Positions 49,213 through 58,809 are shown, numbered from the stretch's first letter. The stretch is 64,000 bases of DNA from an uncultured Dorea sp. (GCA_910577685.1 CAJTOH010000009.1:37496-101495), one strand, 5' to 3'. A program made the numbers and translations. Notes: generated by a model not told the origin, from the sequence alone.

Positions 49213-50517
49213 TTACTTCAAAGATTCCTCCTGAAGTCTGTCAAATTCCGCCATGCACTCGTCAACGGAAGCTCCCTCCATCAGCTTTCGCACGATCAGG
49301 CAGGTATTCCCCCACTGTTCAACCTTCATGCCCGCGTTGGAGGCAAGGACGTATGTCCCCTCATTCACCAGATCATTCAAAGGCCTAAGGGCCGGTATAC
49401 AATCCACCTCCACATTCTTAGACGGAGAGATCACCTTATTCGTCTCGGCATACACCTGAAGCGCCTCGTCCGACAAGATCACCTCCAGAACCTCAAGAGC
49501 CTCCTCCTTGTGCTCCGCTTTGGAAGATACCGACATTCCGGTCATGGACACCACGGGCATCTGTCCCCGCTCGCTGGGGAAACCGATCACCTGCAGATTA
49601 AAATCCGGCTTCCCGTAAGCCGTATCAGTATTGGCGGCTCCCCAGTACGCCATGACGATCGGCGTCTTCTGAGCCAGAAAATCCGGCCCCTCCCCGTCAA
49701 TCGCCTCATAGGTATAAGCCGTCTTCACATCAATGTATCCAAGATCCATCATTTCCTTGAGATACTCGAACCCCGGACGCATATAATCACTGTATTTGCG
49801 CTCGCCGCTGTTCAGCGCCTCAATCTCCTCCGCGGTATTACCTCCGTTATATAACTCAGCATACGCCTGTGCAAACACAAATGTTTCCAGCCACCAGCGG
49901 TTCGCCCCAACCGGCGTCTCTATCCCATTCTCCTTAAACACCCTGCAGCACTCCAGAAATTCATCCGGCGTATCGGGCAGCTCCAGATCATACTCGTCAA
50001 ACATATCTTTGTTCACAAACAGGCCGTAGACCACCACTTCTTGGGGAATCCCGAGCAGTTTCCCGTCTACGGTATTCGCCGTCCTGACGACCTCCCGAAG
50101 ATTCTCCGCACATTCAAGCTCCGACAGATCTTCAAGGAAACCTTCCTCCCCTGTTTTCTTAAGGACGTCCGGATTCAGCAGATAGAAATCATCCATGCTA
50201 TTCCGTATCCGGTCAAGCGAAACATCGTCATAGGATTTTTCCTGATAATTCTCAGATGTGTAAGTATTATACTCCACCCTCAGTCCCAGCTTCTCTTCCG
50301 CCATAATAATCGTCTTGTCAAACGCGCTCCTCGCAGTATTCTTAACGTCAGGCTTCGACCGCTCCATAGGCGCAAACAGAATAACTATCTTTTTATCTTC
50401 CTCTTTGTTAATGGCAAGATTCTCATTCGGATCCTTCTTCTGGCCGCAGGACGCCAGCGCCGCTGCCATGGCCGCGGCTAATAACGCTGCCGCAGACCTT
50501 TTAAAAAAATCTTTCAT
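49213..50517 (-). CDS. Family 1 extracellular solute-binding lipoprotein
   Basis: This 434-residue protein has a lipoprotein signal peptide with lipobox LASC (Cys24 approximately) and then GQKKDPNENL. The mature part has the family 1 sugar-binding-protein pattern: LYNGGNTAEE, FLAQKTPIVMAYWGAANTD and SSKAEHKEEALEVLEVILS. It would bind an oligosaccharide or similar ligand outside the membrane. No permease or ATPase genes are adjacent. It starts 18 bases after the hybrid kinase stop, so it is probably co-expressed with that kinase. It may present ligand to the kinase sensor. Confidence 0.88.
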   Translation of the reverse strand: MKDFFKRSAAALLAAAMAAALASCGQKKDPNENLAINKEEDKKIVILFAPMERSKPDVKNTARSAFDKTIIMAEEKLGLRVEYNTYTSENYQEKSYDDVSLDRIRNSMDDFYLLNPDVLKKTGEEGFLEDLSELECAENLREVVRTANTVDGKLLGIPQEVVVYGLFVNKDMFDEYDLELPDTPDEFLECCRVFKENGIETPVGANRWWLETFVFAQAYAELYNGGNTAEEIEALNSGERKYSDYMRPGFEYLKEMMDLGYIDVKTAYTYEAIDGEGPDFLAQKTPIVMAYWGAANTDTAYGKPDFNLQVIGFPSERGQMPVVSMTGMSVSSKAEHKEEALEVLEVILSDEALQVYAETNKVISPSKNVEVDCIPALRPLNDLVNEGTYVLASNAGMKVEQWGNTCLIVRKLMEGASVDECMAEFDRLQEESLK

Positions 50518-50535
50518 TGCAATATTTCCTTTCCG

Positions 50536-53112
50536 TTATCGAAGATATAAGCCAAGGGTCCGTTTCAGCAGCTCCATGTCTATCGGCTTCGCTACATGGG
50601 CATCCATCCCCGCATCCATTGCATCCTTGACATCCTCAGCAAACGCATTGGCAGTCATGGCAATGATAGGGATCATCTTGGCATCCTCCCGGTCTAAAGC
50701 GCGGATTGACCTCGCCGCCTCATAGCCGTTCATTACCGGCATCTGAATATCCATCAGTATTGCGTCAAAGCTTCCCGGCTCCGTGCTGTTAAAACGTTCC
50801 ACAGCCAACTGACCGTTCTCAACGATCTCGCAAGTTGCCTCTTCAATATCAAGAAGTTCCTCCACAATCTCCGCATTAATCTCATTATCCTCAGCCACAA
50901 GGAAGTGTCTCCCTTCCAGACTTCCTTCCGCCTCAGGCAGGAACACTTGATCTTCCAATCCCCTCTCTCCCAGAATTTCCAGAACCTTTTCCTTAAGGGC
51001 AGAGACAAAAAACGGCTTTGTAAGGAACCCGTCAATTCCCGCCAGAATCGCTTCCTCCTGCAATTCGTCGCCGTCATATGCCGTCATCAGCAAGATCGGC
51101 ACATCCCCCGGCACAGCCTCCTTCATTCTCTTAGCCGCCTCTATGCCGTTCATTCCCGGCATCCGCCAATCCATCAGAACCATATGGTAATCCTGACCGT
51201 TTTCCGACGCGCTCATCCGCATACGCAGCGCCTCGTCCCCGTCATGCGCAGTATCCACATGAACGCCCGTATCCCCCATCAGAAGACGGACCGTCTCACA
51301 GACGTCCGCTTCGTCGTCTGCAATCAGTATGCGTGAAATACCGTTTTGCAGCCAGAAATGTTCATCCACCTCGATATCCGGTATACGAAGCTCCAGCTCC
51401 ACAACGAACATACTCCCCTGATCCACTTTACTGTAGACCTCGATGATACCGCCCATCAGCTCCACAATGTTCTTCGTGATCGCCATTCCAAGCCCGGTTC
51501 CCTGCACCTTGTTCGTCGTACTGTTCTCCGCTCTGGTAAACGCGTCAAAAATAACCTCCAGATACTCGGGCGTCATCCCGTACCCGTTATCCTCAACCTC
51601 GATCCGGATTCGCTCATACTGGCTGGAATGTTGTTCCAGACCAATAATACGCAGCCAGATCTTACCGCCCTCCTGCGTGTATTTTACCGCATTGGAAAGC
51701 AGGTTGATAAGAATCTGGTTGATCCTCGTCTCATCTCCGATAAGCCGTTCATGCTTGATCCCGGTCACGGCAATGTCTAATATCTGCCGCTTCGCTTTCG
51801 CAGCAGGCCGGATAATCGCGTCAATGGACGAGATCATGTCATTTAATGAAAACTCCCCGATGGTCAACACCACTTTCCCGCTCTCGATCTTAGATATGTC
51901 CAGCACGTCATTGATCAGACTCAGCAGATGCTGGCCGGAGGCAGTAATCTTCTTAGTATATTCCCGGACCTTATCCGGATTATCCACATCCTTTACAAGC
52001 AGCGTCGCAAAACCAAGGATCGCATTCATGGGAGTTCTGATATCATGAGACATATTCGACAAGAACGTAGTCTTAGAGTTGTTCGCAATCTGCGCCGTCT
52101 TAAGCGCCTCCGTAAGCTGCTTATTATGAATCTCCCTCTCTTCCTCACGATCTTTCCGGATCTTATTCTGCTGCTGTTCATAAAACAGGTAGAAAACACA
52201 CCAGCCAAAAAAAGCCGCCAGCATCACGGCGACCACAATGAACATATTCTGGTTCACCGCATCGCCTTCCCGCTGTATCGCCTGAACCGGCACATACCCA
52301 ATCAGATAAATAGCCCCTTCATTCACGGCCCACATATAGACCAGGGAATTCTCATTCTGGATATCATGATAAAACATCAAATTCTCACTGTCTTTGATAC
52401 AATCCTCAACCTGCTTCTTTATATCTTCCTCGCGGACCTTATTGGCATAATAAAAATCTTCCAGATTCATGTGTCCGGCGTCCCGTTCCCCCATTCCTTT
52501 CGGCTTGAGCACAAACTTCTCGCTTCCGGAATCCATGAGGTAAAGCATGGCGCTGCTGTTATAAAAAGACTCCGGCAGCGCCTCGTCAAAGGAATCATAG
52601 ATATACTCTATATAGAGCGACGCAATCTCTTCATCCTTTTTCATAACCGGACACTTCATCGTATATGCCCAAGTCCCCATATCGTTAATATAAGAACGTG
52701 AAAGCGGCAGCCCATCCACCGTCCTGCCCTCTGAAAAATCCAGCCCTTTCTCAGAAAAAGTTTCCCCCGTATTGGAGATCCCTTCGGTCTTCCCGGCATA
52801 AATCAGAGATATCTTCACCATCGTATCGTTACGCTCATAAGAAAGTACAAACTCCTCCGGATCATCCCCGTCCGCCAGCTCCTGAGCGATCAAAATCTGA
52901 AATTCCGCTTCTTTGCTCAAGATTGTCTCTATGGTATTGCCGATCAGGCCCAGACTTTCATTCAGGTTGTAGATCGCAGACATGGACATCTCCGATGAGA
53001 TTCTCTTCGCAATCGAAAAAACAACCATGCCTAATATACAGAAAACCAGTAAGAACGGGACGATCAGGACAACCCGCCTTCTTACCCTGCTCTTTCTTTC
53101 AAAATTCCTCAT
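50536..53112 (-). CDS. Hybrid sensor histidine kinase with two receiver domains
   Basis: This 858-residue protein has helix 1 (about 14-35), an extracellular sensor domain (36-288), helix 2 (about 290-310), a HisKA domain with H356 in NMSHDIRTPMNAILGF, and an HATPase with NAVKYTQEGG, VEDNGYGM and GTGLGMAI. Two receiver domains follow: D648 in MVLMDWRMPG and D788 in AILMDIQMPV. There is no DNA-binding output domain and no response-regulator gene next to it. It senses an extracellular signal, perhaps through the solute-binding protein encoded 18 bases downstream. It lies 33 bases after ilvE with no terminator seen. Confidence 0.93.
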   Translation of the reverse strand: MRNFERKSRVRRRVVLIVPFLLVFCILGMVVFSIAKRISSEMSMSAIYNLNESLGLIGNTIETILSKEAEFQILIAQELADGDDPEEFVLSYERNDTMVKISLIYAGKTEGISNTGETFSEKGLDFSEGRTVDGLPLSRSYINDMGTWAYTMKCPVMKKDEEIASLYIEYIYDSFDEALPESFYNSSAMLYLMDSGSEKFVLKPKGMGERDAGHMNLEDFYYANKVREEDIKKQVEDCIKDSENLMFYHDIQNENSLVYMWAVNEGAIYLIGYVPVQAIQREGDAVNQNMFIVVAVMLAAFFGWCVFYLFYEQQQNKIRKDREEEREIHNKQLTEALKTAQIANNSKTTFLSNMSHDIRTPMNAILGFATLLVKDVDNPDKVREYTKKITASGQHLLSLINDVLDISKIESGKVVLTIGEFSLNDMISSIDAIIRPAAKAKRQILDIAVTGIKHERLIGDETRINQILINLLSNAVKYTQEGGKIWLRIIGLEQHSSQYERIRIEVEDNGYGMTPEYLEVIFDAFTRAENSTTNKVQGTGLGMAITKNIVELMGGIIEVYSKVDQGSMFVVELELRIPDIEVDEHFWLQNGISRILIADDEADVCETVRLLMGDTGVHVDTAHDGDEALRMRMSASENGQDYHMVLMDWRMPGMNGIEAAKRMKEAVPGDVPILLMTAYDGDELQEEAILAGIDGFLTKPFFVSALKEKVLEILGERGLEDQVFLPEAEGSLEGRHFLVAEDNEINAEIVEELLDIEEATCEIVENGQLAVERFNSTEPGSFDAILMDIQMPVMNGYEAARSIRALDREDAKMIPIIAMTANAFAEDVKDAMDAGMDAHVAKPIDMELLKRTLGLYLR

Positions 53113-53145
53113 ACAATACTCACCTATGAACCACCGAAAAAAACT

Positions 53146-54171
53146 CTAGCAGACCACGTGAATCCATCCTTCGGGCGCCTCAATCTGTCCCATCTGGATT
53201 CCGGTCAGCGTATCATACAGCTTCTTCGTTACCGGACCCATCGCCTCCATCCCGCTGGGGAAACAGATCTCTTTCCCATGGTCAACGACCTTCCCCACCG
53301 GAGAGATAACGGCCGCAGTTCCGCACAGCCCGCACTCTGTGAATTCCTGCACTTCTTCAAACGGCACTTCCCGCTCCTCCACCGAAAGCCCGAGATACTT
53401 CTCCGCCACATACATGAGAGAACGTCTGGTGATAGACGGAAGAATCGTATCCGACTTCGGCGTCACTACCTTGCCGTCTTTCGTCACAAAAAGGAAGTTG
53501 GCGCCTCCGGTCTCCTCCACCTTCGTCCTTGTGGCCGCGTCCAGATACATATTCTCATCAAATCCCTGCTTGTGGGCGTCCACAATCGCATGGAGACTCA
53601 TAGCATAGTTAAGGCCTGCCTTCACATGTCCCGTTCCGCGGGGCGCCGCCCGGTCAAAATCACACACCCGGATTGTTATCGGCTTCGCGCCGCCCTTAAA
53701 ATACGGACCCACCGGGGTTGTAAACACACGGAACTGGTACTCTTCTGCCGGTCTCACGCCGATCACGGCATTGGAGCCAAAAAGATACGGACGCACATAT
53801 AATGCGGCTCCGGAACCATAGGGAGGTACATATGATACATTCGCTTCCACAGTCTTATGGACGGCATCGATAAACCTCTCCTCCGGGAATACTGCCATCT
53901 CAAGCCTTTTCGCCGTATCAGCCATCCTCTTGGCATTCAGATCCGGGCGGAACATCACAATATGCCCGTCCGCCGTCGTATACGCCTTAAGCCCCTCAAA
54001 ACAAGTCTGGGCATACTGGAGTACGCAGGCAGACTCATTGATCACCACGTTCGCGTCGGCGGTCAGCCCGCCTTCATCCCACGCCCCGTCCTTATAATGG
54101 GAAACGTATCTCTGATCTGTCTCAATATATGTGAATCCAAGGTTTGACCAGTCAATATTCTTCTTCTCCAT
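53146..54171 (-). CDS. ilvE: Branched-chain amino acid aminotransferase
   Basis: This 341-residue fold-type IV PLP enzyme has FTYIETDQRYVSHYKDG, CFEGLKAYTTADGHIVMFRP and YVRPYLFGSNAVIGV. The PLP Lys is in GTGHVKAGLNYAMSL, followed by EETGGANFLFVTKDG and EFTECGLCGTAAVISPV. It belongs to the longer BCAT group (mammalian/BcaT-II like). It transaminates the keto acids of leucine, isoleucine and valine. It has a strong promoter of its own and is encoded downstream of ilvBN. Confidence 0.96.
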   Translation of the reverse strand: MEKKNIDWSNLGFTYIETDQRYVSHYKDGAWDEGGLTADANVVINESACVLQYAQTCFEGLKAYTTADGHIVMFRPDLNAKRMADTAKRLEMAVFPEERFIDAVHKTVEANVSYVPPYGSGAALYVRPYLFGSNAVIGVRPAEEYQFRVFTTPVGPYFKGGAKPITIRVCDFDRAAPRGTGHVKAGLNYAMSLHAIVDAHKQGFDENMYLDAATRTKVEETGGANFLFVTKDGKVVTPKSDTILPSITRRSLMYVAEKYLGLSVEEREVPFEEVQEFTECGLCGTAAVISPVGKVVDHGKEICFPSGMEAMGPVTKKLYDTLTGIQMGQIEAPEGWIHVVC

Positions 54172-54234
54172 CTTCTAACTCCTCCGTCCTTCCACTACTA
54201 TCATATTACAGTTTCTTCAAAATGTTATTTTAAC

Positions 54235-54263
54235 CTATTATAATACCCTGTCCTCCAAAATTC
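54235..54263 (-). promoter_or_regulatory. ilvE promoter
   Basis: Minus strand: -35 TTGAAT (54258-54263), 17-base spacer, -10 TATAAT (54235-54240), about 60 bases before the ATG. Confidence 0.75.
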
Positions 54264-54312
54264 AAGGATGGGCTCCCCTTTTTCACGCTTTTCATCCTTC
54301 TTTGCTATCCGC

Positions 54313-54819
54313 TTACCGTTCCATCATACTGATGGATTCTATGCCGACGCTGCCGCCCCTGACCACCTCAATCATCTTGAATTCTTCCTTCATCAGCTTG
54401 ATCACGGCGTCATTCTTCGTCGCCGTCTGCACGAACTCCAAAAGCAGGCTGTCCTTCCCGTAATCAATCACCTTCGCCTTGAAGGTCTCCGCAATCTGGA
54501 ACAGCTCCACCTTATCCTCCGGTGTGCACCGCTGTACCTTGACATACAGGATCTCCTTCATCCGCACAAACACATCCGTAAAATCAATGACCTTGATTAC
54601 CTCCACCAGACGGTTTAGCTGCTTCTTGATCTGCTCAAATGTCTCGTCGTCGCTGACCGTCGCAATGGTCATTCTGGAAACCGTAGGATCTTCCGTCGTA
54701 CCTACCGTCAGGCTGTCCAGATTGTATGACTTCCCGGAGAAAAGCCCGGAAATCTTAGAAAGCACGCCTACCTGATTCTCCACGTACAGGGATATCCACC
54801 GCTTCTTCATACTGTTCAT
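54313..54819 (-). CDS. ilvN: Acetolactate synthase small subunit
   Basis: This 168-residue ACT-domain protein has KRWISLYVENQVGVLSKISGLFSGKSYN (quoted in part as LYVENQVGVLSKISGLF), SRMTIATVSDDETF, LNRLVEVIKVIDFT and a C-terminal ACT-like half. The Gly and Asn residues that bind valine for feedback inhibition are in the first ACT motif. It regulates the IlvB catalytic subunit. It lies 42 bases after ilvB, in the same T-box-controlled transcript. The start has AAGGAG about eight bases upstream. Confidence 0.95.
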   Translation of the reverse strand: MNSMKKRWISLYVENQVGVLSKISGLFSGKSYNLDSLTVGTTEDPTVSRMTIATVSDDETFEQIKKQLNRLVEVIKVIDFTDVFVRMKEILYVKVQRCTPEDKVELFQIAETFKAKVIDYGKDSLLLEFVQTATKNDAVIKLMKEEFKMIEVVRGGSVGIESISMMER

Positions 54820-54861
54820 ATATCCTTCTCCTTTTCTATCTATAATTTACCTGAAGCGCCG

Positions 54862-56583
54862 CTAACAATCCAGTATCATATCCTCCAATGTCCCTCCCGG
54901 CCGTATCATCGGGTAAACCAAATCTTCCGGATCGATCTCAAACTCAATGATATACGGTGTCTTTCTGCTCTTCATAGCCTCCCGGAAGGCCGGCTCAATC
55001 TCTTCCGTCTTCGTCACCCTGATTCCTCTGGCCCCGTAGCTCTCCGCCAGCTTAATGAAATCCGGCGTATAAGCCGGACACTCTATTTCCCCGCACTTTC
55101 CCCTGCACGCCGCGCCTGAACGCAGGCAGGTCATGGAATAACGTTTGCCATAGAATAGTTTCTGCCACTGGCGCACCATTCCCAGATTATTATTGTTGAA
55201 AATACAGCTTATAATAGGCAGTTCCTCTAACACAGCCGTCGCAAGCTCCTGAATATTCATCTGCATGCCGCCGTCCCCTGAAATAGAGATGACAGGCACG
55301 TCCGGATTCCCGATCTTCGCGCCGATAGCGCCCGGCAGCCCATACCCCATCGTTCCAAGTCCGCCGGACATAAGAAGCCGCTTCCTCTCATTCAGCTCTA
55401 TAAACTGCGCCGTAAACATCTGGTGCTGCCCAACGTCCGTCACCACGATCGCCTCGTCAAACACACGGTTAATCGTATCGATTACGTCCTGAGGCGTCAT
55501 GATCGGCTTTTTCTTCATACGCATCGGATGTTCCCGCTTCCAACCCTCCACCACGTCAAGCCACTTCTTCGTGTCGCACTCCGTCACATACTCAAGCATC
55601 CGCAAAATAGCTTCTCTGGCATCCGCCACAATCGGCACATCCACCTGTACATTCTTGGAAATCGCAGCCGTATCGATATCAATATGGACAATCTGTGCAT
55701 GAGGGGCGAATGAATGGAGCTTCCCCGTGATACGATCGTTAAACCGGGTCCCGATGGAAAACAGAAGGTCGCACTCCCCCACCGCCATATTGCACGCATA
55801 GGCACCATGCATCCCCAGATTCCCCACGTAGAGCGGATGATCCGTCGCAATCGCGCCCCTGCCCATAACCGTTGTGACCACGGGGATATTCGTGCGTTTT
55901 GCAAGCTCCGTAAACTCCCTGTTAGCGCCGGCAATATTAACCCCGCCCCCGGCAAGGAACAGCGGTCTCTTCGCCTTTCCAAGCATCTTAATCGCCTTCT
56001 TAAGCTGCCCTATATGTACCTGTGTATTAGGGCGGTATCCCCGGATGTTCACCTCCGCCGGATATTCGCCGCTCCCCAGTTCTCCCATCACATCTTTCGG
56101 AAGGTCGATCAGCACAGGCCCCGGCCTTCCTGACCGGGCAATGTAGAACGCCTCTTTTATAATCCTCCCCAAGTCTTCCCTGCGGCGAACGGTCACGCCG
56201 TACTTAGTGATGCTTCGGGTGATTCCCACAATATCCACCTCTTGGAACGCATCATTTCCAATCAGATGCCTTGCCACCTGTCCCGTGAAACATACCAGCG
56301 GAACACTGTCATAATAAGCCGTCGCAAGACCGGTCACAAGGTTCGTCGCCCCGGGTCCGCTGGTCACAAGGCACACCCCGACCCTTCCGGTGCTTCTGGC
56401 ATAGGCATCCGCCTCATGCACCAGAGCAACCTCCTGTCTGGGCAGGATAACCTTCGTATAATCCTGTTTGTACAGCTCGTCGCTGATATCAATCGTGCAT
56501 GCGCCGGGATAGCCGAACAACAGATCGACTCCTTCTTCCTTTAACGCTTTTACCAATAACTTGTTACCGCTGATCTTCTTCAT
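54862..56583 (-). CDS. ilvB: Acetolactate synthase large subunit
   Basis: The start is ATG 56583, seven bases after GGGAGG; an ATG two codons earlier is too close. The protein has about 573 residues. It has LLFGYPGACTIDI, PRQEVALVHEADAYAR with the ThDP Glu, VTSGPGATNLVTGLATAYYD, and SISGDGGMQMNIQELATAV (ThDP/Mg motif) with FNNNNLGMVRQWQ. A Cys-rich insert RSGAACRGKCGEIECP lies near residue 495. It condenses two pyruvates, or pyruvate and 2-ketobutyrate. It is controlled by the upstream T-box. Confidence 0.96.
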   Translation of the reverse strand: MKKISGNKLLVKALKEEGVDLLFGYPGACTIDISDELYKQDYTKVILPRQEVALVHEADAYARSTGRVGVCLVTSGPGATNLVTGLATAYYDSVPLVCFTGQVARHLIGNDAFQEVDIVGITRSITKYGVTVRRREDLGRIIKEAFYIARSGRPGPVLIDLPKDVMGELGSGEYPAEVNIRGYRPNTQVHIGQLKKAIKMLGKAKRPLFLAGGGVNIAGANREFTELAKRTNIPVVTTVMGRGAIATDHPLYVGNLGMHGAYACNMAVGECDLLFSIGTRFNDRITGKLHSFAPHAQIVHIDIDTAAISKNVQVDVPIVADAREAILRMLEYVTECDTKKWLDVVEGWKREHPMRMKKKPIMTPQDVIDTINRVFDEAIVVTDVGQHQMFTAQFIELNERKRLLMSGGLGTMGYGLPGAIGAKIGNPDVPVISISGDGGMQMNIQELATAVLEELPIISCIFNNNNLGMVRQWQKLFYGKRYSMTCLRSGAACRGKCGEIECPAYTPDFIKLAESYGARGIRVTKTEEIEPAFREAMKSRKTPYIIEFEIDPEDLVYPMIRPGGTLEDMILDC

Positions 56584-56611
56584 AAACATACCTCCCGTTA
56601 TTCCATACTAT

Positions 56612-56938
56612 GAAAAAAACACCCTAAGCTTGACGCTTAGGGCGAATATTACATCCGTGTTACCACCTAAATTCAAAGAGAGACTTCTCTTTGCACTCTG
56701 TCGATACAGTAAAAAACGGTTGGCAAACCCCGCTTCTCCGATATCGCTCCCCTCTAACGCCGGGATTGCGTTGAAGTCTACTCAGGCAGCTATATAAGCC
56801 CCCTTTCGATTCACAGCTCAAAGGCTACTTCCACAAATCCATCACGAAGAATTCCCACCCTCCATCTTCTCTCTTGGCTTCCGGTATCTGTGTACTCCTC
56901 CTTGTCACAGCATTTATCTCATGCTTTTAAATGAATTA
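56612..56938 (-). promoter_or_regulatory. T-box riboswitch of ilvBN, specifier read as valine GUA
   Basis: The leader has stem I with an AGTA motif and a K-turn TTTGAGC. The specifier loop reads GAA-GTA-G with the codon at 56826-56828, by the same spacing to GAGC as in the glyQS T-box. The antiterminator T-box is AGGTGGTAACACGG (in 56655-56671); its bulge TGGT fits a tRNA ending ACCA. The terminator is an 8-bp stem CCCTAAGC (56622-56629) with 56635-56642, followed by seven T. Uncharged tRNA(Val) should allow read-through. Confidence 0.88.
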
Positions 56939-56943
56939 TTATC

Positions 56944-56972
56944 ATTATAGTTGACTGCACTATGGTTGTCAA
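56944..56972 (-). promoter_or_regulatory. ilvBN promoter, full consensus
   Basis: Minus strand: -35 TTGACA (56967-56972), 17-base spacer, -10 TATAAT (56944-56949). Both hexamers match sigma-A consensus. Transcription would start just above the T-box leader. Confidence 0.9.
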
Positions 56973-57029
56973 CCGGATATTTTTAACCTCTTTATCCCCC
57001 GCATGGATTATGAAAGGCTCTTTGAAATA

Positions 57030-58238
57030 CTACGGACCCCGCTCAATCACTTTCGCAGCAATCCCTTCCCAAGATATCCCGCTCACATCCGCAGTCTTCC
57101 TCTCCTTAGTCCGTATACTTGCAAGCAGAGCGCCGGCCAGACGCTCCTCGAACGCCGGCAAAGTCTCAGGTACCGGTTCGTCCGTGTTCCGCATCCGCGG
57201 CATTTCCACGAATCTGACATCCCCTCCCGGCGCAGACTTAAAAAGCCACTCTCTGATCCCCGGAAGATCCGACATCACTACCCGTCCGCCGCATGCCAGC
57301 GCCTCGATAACCGTAAGCGGAAGTCCGTCAAAAAAGGAGGGCAGCACAAAAATATCACTCCCGCGGTACACTTCGGCAAGCTCAGGCTGAGACAGCCTGC
57401 CCAGAAATCGGATCTCGTAGGGACACTTAACCGCCATATCGCGAATCAGTTCATACTCCTTTTGATTTCCCGCGCTCCCTGCAAGCTGCACAAGAAGTTC
57501 CTGACGTCTGCAGGCGTCCTCCCGCCCATATAAGACGGAAAGACTTCGAATCAGACTCATCACGCCCTTCTTCTCCGCAACCTTCCCCGCGAACACAATC
57601 CGCGTGACGCCGTCGTTCTTTTTCTCCCCGCCGCCATGAAAAATCCGGCTGTTGTACCCCATTCCCACCGTCTCGATCTTTTCCGGGTCCGCCTGATAAA
57701 TCCTAAGCACGCCTTCCCTCTGGGCCTCCTGAGGCACAAAGATCCGATCCAGCCTGCGGATCTGTTCCCGGATAAACTCTCTCTGCAGATCCGTTTTGCA
57801 CATCTGGCGCAGATCCGTATTATGGCAGAACCCATAAACCTGCCGGTCGGGGAAATGTTTCCTCACAATAGCGGTTAAAAGATACAGGTGATGGCACAGG
57901 ATCAGATCCGGATTACACTCCTTGACCGCACATGCAATGACCTCCAGAAAAGCCTCCTCAAACCTCCCGGACATCTCCGGCGTCATATCGCAGTAGCGTG
58001 TGCTTCGGTAAGGCATCTCATCGGACATCCCGACGATGGGGAAGGGCAGCTTCCCCTCCTCAAAGTATACGGGATAAAAGGCCGTCCCGTCCGGCAGTTC
58101 CACCTCATCCTCCCGGCAGACTCCCGCCACCACGGCCTGAGAATATCCCTTCCGGGCATATTCTTTCACCAATTCCGACAGATAGATCCCGCTGCCCGTA
58201 CTGTTCGGTTTCTGCGCCGTAATACTCAATATCCTCAT
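57030..58238 (-). CDS. Glycosyltransferase family 4 protein
   Basis: This 402-residue GT-B protein has ILSITAQKPNSTGSGIYLSEL at the N-terminus. The GT4 C-terminal domain has RIVFAGKVAEKKGVMSLIRS, IRFLGRLSQPELAEVY and DIFVLPSFFDGLPLTVIEALACG, the E-x7-E nucleotide-sugar motif. It has no membrane helices. It follows folA by 70 bases and may be co-transcribed with thyA and folA, although a functional link is not obvious. Substrate unknown. Confidence 0.9.
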   Translation of the reverse strand: MRILSITAQKPNSTGSGIYLSELVKEYARKGYSQAVVAGVCREDEVELPDGTAFYPVYFEEGKLPFPIVGMSDEMPYRSTRYCDMTPEMSGRFEEAFLEVIACAVKECNPDLILCHHLYLLTAIVRKHFPDRQVYGFCHNTDLRQMCKTDLQREFIREQIRRLDRIFVPQEAQREGVLRIYQADPEKIETVGMGYNSRIFHGGGEKKNDGVTRIVFAGKVAEKKGVMSLIRSLSVLYGREDACRRQELLVQLAGSAGNQKEYELIRDMAVKCPYEIRFLGRLSQPELAEVYRGSDIFVLPSFFDGLPLTVIEALACGGRVVMSDLPGIREWLFKSAPGGDVRFVEMPRMRNTDEPVPETLPAFEERLAGALLASIRTKERKTADVSGISWEGIAAKVIERGP

Positions 58239-58308
58239 GATTCATCTACCCCATACAACTTATTTTTCCAACTCTTCCGCAAAGCAGCGCCGGGAAAAGG
58301 CCCTATTC

Positions 58309-58809
58309 CTACAGCCCATTCTCCGTCATCCGCTCATACACGGTAAAATAATATTCCAAATCAAAACAAGTCTGCTCCTCGCTGATCTTCGTCATGATCC
58401 ACTCCCTGTCTTCATCCAGATTCGGGAAATAGGAATCCGCATCATAGGCATGATTAATCTTTGTGACAAGCGCCTCGTCGCACAGTGGAAGCATGGCCCT
58501 GTAAATACTTTCGCCGCCAACCACGAACGCCTCTCCCTTATGCTTTCCTATCTCTACAAGCGCCTCGTCTATGTTGTGAACGACAATGGCTCCCTCCACC
58601 TGATAATCATGATCCCTCGTAATTACGATGTTCACCCGATCCTTCAGGGGCTTTCCTTGAGGAAAACTCTCCAAGGTCTTCTTGCCCATGATGATAATAT
58701 TCCCCAGAGTAGTCTCCCGGAAGAATTTCAAATCCGCCGGGATACTCCACATAAGCTTGTTATCCTTTCCAATCGCCCAATTCTTGTCAACTGCAACAAT
58801 TAATTTCAT
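58309..58809 (-). CDS. folA: Dihydrofolate reductase
   Basis: The start is ATG 58809 with AAAGGAGAG upstream; a longer frame runs through non-coding sequence. The protein has about 166 residues. It has LIVAVDKNWAIGKDNKLMWSIP, DLKFFRETTLGNIIIMGKKT and AFVVGGESIYRAMLP, the folate and NADPH sites of DHFR. It regenerates tetrahydrofolate, which ThyA oxidises, and lies right after thyA. The pair is a classic operon. Confidence 0.95.
   Translation of the reverse strand: MKLIVAVDKNWAIGKDNKLMWSIPADLKFFRETTLGNIIIMGKKTLESFPQGKPLKDRVNIVITRDHDYQVEGAIVVHNIDEALVEIGKHKGEAFVVGGESIYRAMLPLCDEALVTKINHAYDADSYFPNLDEDREWIMTKISEEQTCFDLEYYFTVYERMTENGL

Noticed and set aside
50536..54171. A single ilvE-kinase-lipoprotein regulon for branched-chain amino acids
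   Set aside because: The genes are close and no terminator is seen, but the kinase sensor and lipoprotein look like sugar-type systems; proximity alone does not support a shared role.
54180..54262. A possible CodY box (CATTTTGAAGAAACT) in the ilvE leader
   Set aside because: It has about five mismatches to AATTTTCWGAAAATT, too many to call.
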